This document shows positions 7,000-9,356 of a stretch of 9,356 nt of DNA, in pieces. Origin of the DNA: Clostridiales bacterium UBA4821 (GTDB lineage: Bacteria; Bacillota; Clostridia; Acetivibrionales; UBA4821); contig DHFP01000078.1 of assembly GCA_002402315.1 (NCBI GenBank), positions 31,877 to 41,232 of the forward strand, given 5' to 3'. Position 1 is the stretch's first letter. Every line of letters starts with the position of its first letter. The position numbers and the translations under genes are program-made. Under the pieces are notes generated by a model that ran no database searches, was not told the origin of the DNA, and saw only the letters and a list, made by a program, of their open reading frames with translations.

Positions 7000-7031
7000 G
7001 TGTAACGGAGCACATAAGTAAAGGCGCTTAT
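7000..7031 (+). promoter_or_regulatory. ANTAR-type dual-hairpin antiterminator in the amtB leader
   Basis: Two hairpins abut without a linker. P1 is GTGT (7000-7003), loop AACGGA (7004-7009), GCAC (7010-7013). P2 is ATAAGT (7014-7019), loop AAAGGC (7020-7025), GCTTAT (7026-7031). Both have six-base loops with A at position 1 and G at position 4, and both close with a U-G pair. Known ANTAR-domain antiterminators (EutV, NasR) recognise paired hairpins with exactly this loop rule. P2 shares bases 7020-7027 with the left arm of the terminator that follows, so the two cannot coexist. Protein binding to P1-P2 would therefore let transcription proceed to amtB. The fold is read by eye; the ANTAR assignment is inference from the established rule. 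Confidence 0.75.
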
Positions 7032-7059
7032 CCGGGGAAGACCCGGGCAGGCGCCTTTT
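7020..7059 (+). terminator. Attenuator terminator in the amtB leader
   Basis: AAAGGCGC (7020-7027) pairs with GCGCCTTT (7051-7058). An inner CCGGG/CCCGG stem (7032-7036 with 7042-7046) has a GAAGA loop. The structure ends in TTTT (7056-7059). It lies about 20 bases after the predicted transcript start and 135 bases before the amtB start, so it acts as a leader attenuator and does not end an upstream gene. Its left arm is shared with P2 of the dual hairpin. Confidence 0.75.
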
Positions 7060-7062
7060 CGC

Positions 7063-7110
7063 TTAAGAATTTCAATGGCGCAATTCTTAATGTACCTTCC
7101 AATGCTGGAA
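7063..7110 (+). promoter_or_regulatory. Two further leader hairpins upstream of amtB
   Basis: A 9-bp stem TTAAGAATT/AATTCTTAA (7063-7071 with 7082-7090) holds TC-AATGGC-GC, which can be drawn as a six-base loop AATGGC closed by C-G. Six bases later TTCC/GGAA (7097-7100 with 7107-7110) encloses AATGCT, although an extra A-U pair could shrink this to a four-base loop. Both loops fit A1/G4. GGCGC in the first loop (7077-7081) is complementary to GCGCC of the preceding terminator. No second terminator with a U-tract follows, so the role is open. Confidence 0.45.
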
Positions 7111-7193
7111 TTTCATTCATAATCTAAAGTCATCATCAAATGAAAAAAACAACTAAATTCAATTCAAATCAAAATAATATAGGAGGGGTCAAT

Positions 7194-8543
7194 GTGAAAT
7201 TTTTATTTATTTTAATGCTCTTTTTCTTAATATTATTACCAAATGTATGTCTGGCAGATGAGGGAACTACAATCGATACCGGAGATACGACATTCGTAAT
7301 TATTTCTGCCATATTGGTATTTGTAATGACACCAGGTCTCGCATTATTTTATGGAGGCATGGTCCGTAAGAAAAACGTTTTAAATACAATTATGAATTCG
7401 TTCTTTATTATGGCAGTTATATCAATTCAGTGGGTATTATTCGGTTATACCTTGGCGTTTGGCTCTGATATAAAATTAGGCGATGGTATAAGCGGTTTGT
7501 TAGGCAGCCTGGAATTCCTGGGCTTTAATGGAGTAGGAGGAGAGGTAAATGACGTTTACGCAGCAACCATTCCTCATGGTGCATTTGCAATGTTCCAGCT
7601 TATGTTTGCCATAATCACTGCAGCCCTTATAACAGGAGCTTTCGCAGAAAGAATGAAATTTGGTGCTTTTGCAGTGTTTATATTACTCTGGACTACTTTA
7701 GTATATGACCCGTTAGCTCATTGGGTATGGGGACCGGACGGATGGCTTCGCACCCTTGGAGCTTTAGATTTTGCAGGAGGAACTGTAGTTCATATTAGTT
7801 CAGGTATAGCAGGTTTGGTTGCGGCTATTGTAATTGGTAAAAGAAAAGGATACGGATCAGTTCCAATGTTGCCGCATAACCTGCCATTCGTAGCAATTGG
7901 AATGGCATTACTATGGTTTGGCTGGTTCGGCTTTAATGCAGGAAGCGCCCTATCTGCCAATGGTATAGCTGTAAATGCCTTTATAACTACAAATACTGCA
8001 GCCGCTGCCGGTATGTTTTCATGGATACTTACCGAATGGATCAGACACGGGAAACCTACAGTTCTTGGTGCTGCAAGTGGAGCTATAGTCGGACTGGTTG
8101 CCATTACTCCAGCAGCCGGATTTGTCAATCCGATGTCTGCAATAATAATTGGCTTGATTGCGGGTCCGGTTTGTTATTTTGCAATAAGTATAGTCAAAGC
8201 AAAGTTTAAATATGATGATTCCCTTGACGCTTTTGGGTGTCATGGTATTGGTGGAATATGGGGAGCTATTGCCACCGGTTTGTTTGCTTCAGAAGGAGCC
8301 AAAGGCCTATTTTATGGAAACCCTGGACAGTTAGTAATTCAGTTGATAGCAGTGGCAGCTACTATTGCTCTATCAGCAATTGTTACTCTTGTAGTTCTGA
8401 AAGTAATAAGCTTGTTTACAAACCTTAGAGTTAAAGAAGAACAAGAAGAGGATGGACTGGATGTAACCCAGCATGGTGAAGATGCATACAGAGATTTTTA
8501 TCCTCAAGAAATCATATCTTTCTGTCGAGGTGAATTCTTATGA
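7194..8543 (+). CDS. amtB: Ammonium transporter, Amt/AmtB family
   Basis: This trimeric inner-membrane channel takes up ammonium. The protein has 449 residues from the chosen start. A hydrophobic N-terminal segment ending PNVCLADEG (1-23) looks like a cleaved signal peptide, as in E. coli AmtB. About eleven membrane helices follow. Family signatures are TPGLALFYGG (46-55), the DFAGGTVVH block with the first pore histidine H200, WFGWFGFNAGS (241-251), and DAFGCHGIGGIWG with the second pore histidine H350. A cytoplasmic tail (about 400-449) has the GLD..HGEDAY pattern that contacts PII. GTG at 7194 is preferred over an in-frame ATG at 7140: AGGAGGGG (7181-7188) is ideally placed for the GTG, whereas the ATG has no site. 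The stop overlaps glnK (ATGA). An attenuated leader precedes it. Confidence 0.96.
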   Translation: MKFLFILMLFFLILLPNVCLADEGTTIDTGDTTFVIISAILVFVMTPGLALFYGGMVRKKNVLNTIMNSFFIMAVISIQWVLFGYTLAFGSDIKLGDGISGLLGSLEFLGFNGVGGEVNDVYAATIPHGAFAMFQLMFAIITAALITGAFAERMKFGAFAVFILLWTTLVYDPLAHWVWGPDGWLRTLGALDFAGGTVVHISSGIAGLVAAIVIGKRKGYGSVPMLPHNLPFVAIGMALLWFGWFGFNAGSALSANGIAVNAFITTNTAAAAGMFSWILTEWIRHGKPTVLGAASGAIVGLVAITPAAGFVNPMSAIIIGLIAGPVCYFAISIVKAKFKYDDSLDAFGCHGIGGIWGAIATGLFASEGAKGLFYGNPGQLVIQLIAVAATIALSAIVTLVVLKVISLFTNLRVKEEQEEDGLDVTQHGEDAYRDFYPQEIISFCRGEFL

Positions 8544-8878
8544 AGAAAATAGAGGCTATTATAAGACCGTCTAAGATTGAAGAAATTAAGGAAGCATTGA
8601 GTAAATTTGGAATTCAGGGTCTCACAGTCACTCAGGTTGCAGGATGCGGCTTGCAAAAGGGGTATAAAGAAGTATACAGAGGAGTAGAGTATTCGCTAAA
8701 TCTGATACAAAAGATAAAAATTGAAATAGTTACAGAAGATGATATGGTTGAAAATATTGTAAAAATACTTATGGAAGTGGGTAGGACCGGAGAAATAGGA
8801 GATGGTAAGATTTTTATCTATGATGTAGCTGATGTTATAAAGATTAGGACCGGAGAAAGAGGTAAAAATGCTATTTAG
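8540..8878 (+). CDS. glnK: PII nitrogen regulatory protein GlnK
   Basis: This small trimeric PII signal protein of 112 residues reads 2-oxoglutarate and ATP/ADP and blocks AmtB when ammonium is plentiful. Visible are QKG (39-41), whose Gln39 and Lys40 belong to the ligand site, the T-loop EVYRGVEY (44-51) with Tyr51 at the usual modification position, and the PII signature TGEIGDGKIFIYDV (83-96) with Lys90. IRTGERG follows, with Arg103 kept. Position 101, usually Arg, is Lys here, a conservative change. Length is standard. The start codon overlaps the amtB stop (ATGA), so the two are translationally coupled, the classic amtB-glnK pairing that identifies this as GlnK. Whether it is modified by uridylylation cannot be judged, since no GlnD gene is in view. 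Confidence 0.95.
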   Translation: MKKIEAIIRPSKIEEIKEALSKFGIQGLTVTQVAGCGLQKGYKEVYRGVEYSLNLIQKIKIEIVTEDDMVENIVKILMEVGRTGEIGDGKIFIYDVADVIKIRTGERGKNAI

Positions 8879-8881
8879 AAT

Positions 8882-8926
8882 AAAAAAAGGAGGATTGACG
8901 GAAGTACCGTTAATCCTCCTTTTTTT
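8882..8926 (+). terminator. Intrinsic terminator of the amtB-glnK operon
   Basis: A 20-bp stem with one G-U pair (8882-8901 with 8907-8926; core GGAGGATTGACGG against CCGTTAATCCTCC) and an AAGTA loop ends in seven U residues. It begins 4 bases after the glnK stop. Because the arms carry A and T runs on opposite sides, it could also terminate transcription from the other direction. Confidence 0.93.
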
Positions 8927-9000
8927 ATAAACTGTCACATTATTATTAGTCATTTCATATAATATTTATAGAGTTAAGAATAAGATTGTTAATGGGGAAC

Positions 9001-9042
9001 AAAGGTGCTCTTTTATAATTTATGTTTTTTGAGAGTGCCTTT
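9001..9042 (+). terminator. Possible attenuator hairpin in the asparagine synthetase leader
   Basis: AAAGGTGCTCT (9001-9011) can pair over 11 bp with AGAGTGCCTTT (9032-9042), with two G-U pairs and a 20-base loop, followed by an AU-rich stretch (ATATTTTATAT). It sits 70 bases upstream of the gene and begins with AAAGG, like the amtB attenuator. The large loop and imperfect tail make function uncertain. A TATAAT at 8958-8963 is a -10 candidate for this transcript, but its -35 is poor. Confidence 0.35.
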
Positions 9043-9111
9043 ATATTTTATATCGGTTACAGGTATTAATGAATATATTATATCTGATATTTAAGTAATG
9101 GGGGGATTAAT

Positions 9112-9356
9112 ATGTGTGGAATTACTGGATGGATTGATTGGAAATCAAATCTAAATGACAAGAGGTTTATACTTGCGAAAATGGTTGAAACATTAAAAAA
9201 CAGGGGACCGGATGCTTCCGGGTACTGGCTTTCCGAACATGCTGCTATTGGTCACAGACGCTTGAGTGTCGTGGACCCCGAAGGTGGAGTACAGCCAATG
9301 GTTAGAAAACGAGTGGGAAGAGAATATGTTATAACATATAATGGCGAGTTGTATAA
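9112..9356 (+). CDS. asnB: Asparagine synthetase (glutamine-hydrolysing), N-terminal part, cut by window end
   Basis: This is the start of an enzyme that makes asparagine from aspartate, ATP and glutamine. Only the first 81 codons are present. They show the class II glutamine amidotransferase domain: MCGITGW, where Cys2 becomes the N-terminal nucleophile after removal of Met; RGPDASGYW (31-39), the typical RGPD motif; IGHRRLSVVD (46-55), where the usual IGHxRLS(I/V)xD pattern is intact; GGVQPM; and YVITYNGELY at the edge. The combination RGPD, HRRLS and YNGE is typical of AsnB and separates it from GlmS or PurF. A GGGGGG site (9100-9105) lies 6 bases before the ATG. The synthetase domain is outside the window. 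It follows the ammonium uptake genes but has its own leader. AsnB-like proteins include relatives acting in other pathways, so the exact role is likely but not certain. Confidence 0.88.
   Translation, partial: MCGITGWIDWKSNLNDKRFILAKMVETLKNRGPDASGYWLSEHAAIGHRRLSVVDPEGGVQPMVRKRVGREYVITYNGELY

Noticed and set aside
7000..7110. Metabolite-binding riboswitch (for example glutamine-type) in the amtB leader
   Set aside because: I recognised no known aptamer core. The simple paired hairpins with A1/G4 loops and an overlapping terminator fit protein-mediated antitermination better.
7790..8128. Minus-strand open frame within amtB
   Set aside because: It is a reverse-strand shadow of conserved transporter sequence, with no ribosome binding site.

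Overview
The window looks like chromosomal DNA of a low-GC, anaerobic Firmicute of the class Clostridia. The gene families resemble the cellulolytic Ruminiclostridium/Clostridium group, but that placement is inferred from protein style and gene order and was not searched. Seven genes are complete, one is cut by the right edge and one is a decayed remnant. Most of the unusual content lies in the untranslated leaders.

Left block, plus strand (13-3087): nadK, argR and recN are tightly packed, with gaps of 3 and 12 bases, and form one operon that probably continues from the left. This is the conserved Firmicute arrangement. In Bacillus and many clostridia recN is followed by spoIVB and spo0A; here it runs into convergent genes.

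Middle block, minus strand (3107-5349): tyrS is controlled by a tyrosine T-box leader with a visible UAC specifier, a T-box core and a terminator. A palindromic element of about 115 bp lies between the T-box terminator and the tyrS ribosome binding site. Downstream on the same strand is a small YlbF-family gene. Upstream of tyrS, and overlapping its promoter, is a decayed EamA/DMT transporter gene (5292-5928) with a frameshift, a probable internal deletion and an in-frame stop.

Right block, plus strand (6074-9356): a secreted protein with a long coiled coil and a C-terminal stalk (copper-amine-oxidase-N-like) domain ends at a strong hairpin. It is followed by a nitrogen-assimilation group: amtB (ammonium channel) overlapping glnK (its PII regulator), then the start of a glutamine-dependent asparagine synthetase.

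The most interesting signal is the amtB leader. Directly after a good promoter come two abutting small hairpins, each with a six-base loop carrying A at position 1 and G at position 4. The second is mutually exclusive with a GC-rich intrinsic terminator. This is the architecture recognised by ANTAR-domain antiterminators, so ammonium uptake here is probably controlled by ANTAR antitermination at the RNA level, with PII control of the channel at the protein level. Two further hairpins that can be drawn with loops of the same type follow in the leader, and the asnB leader holds a weaker attenuator-like hairpin.
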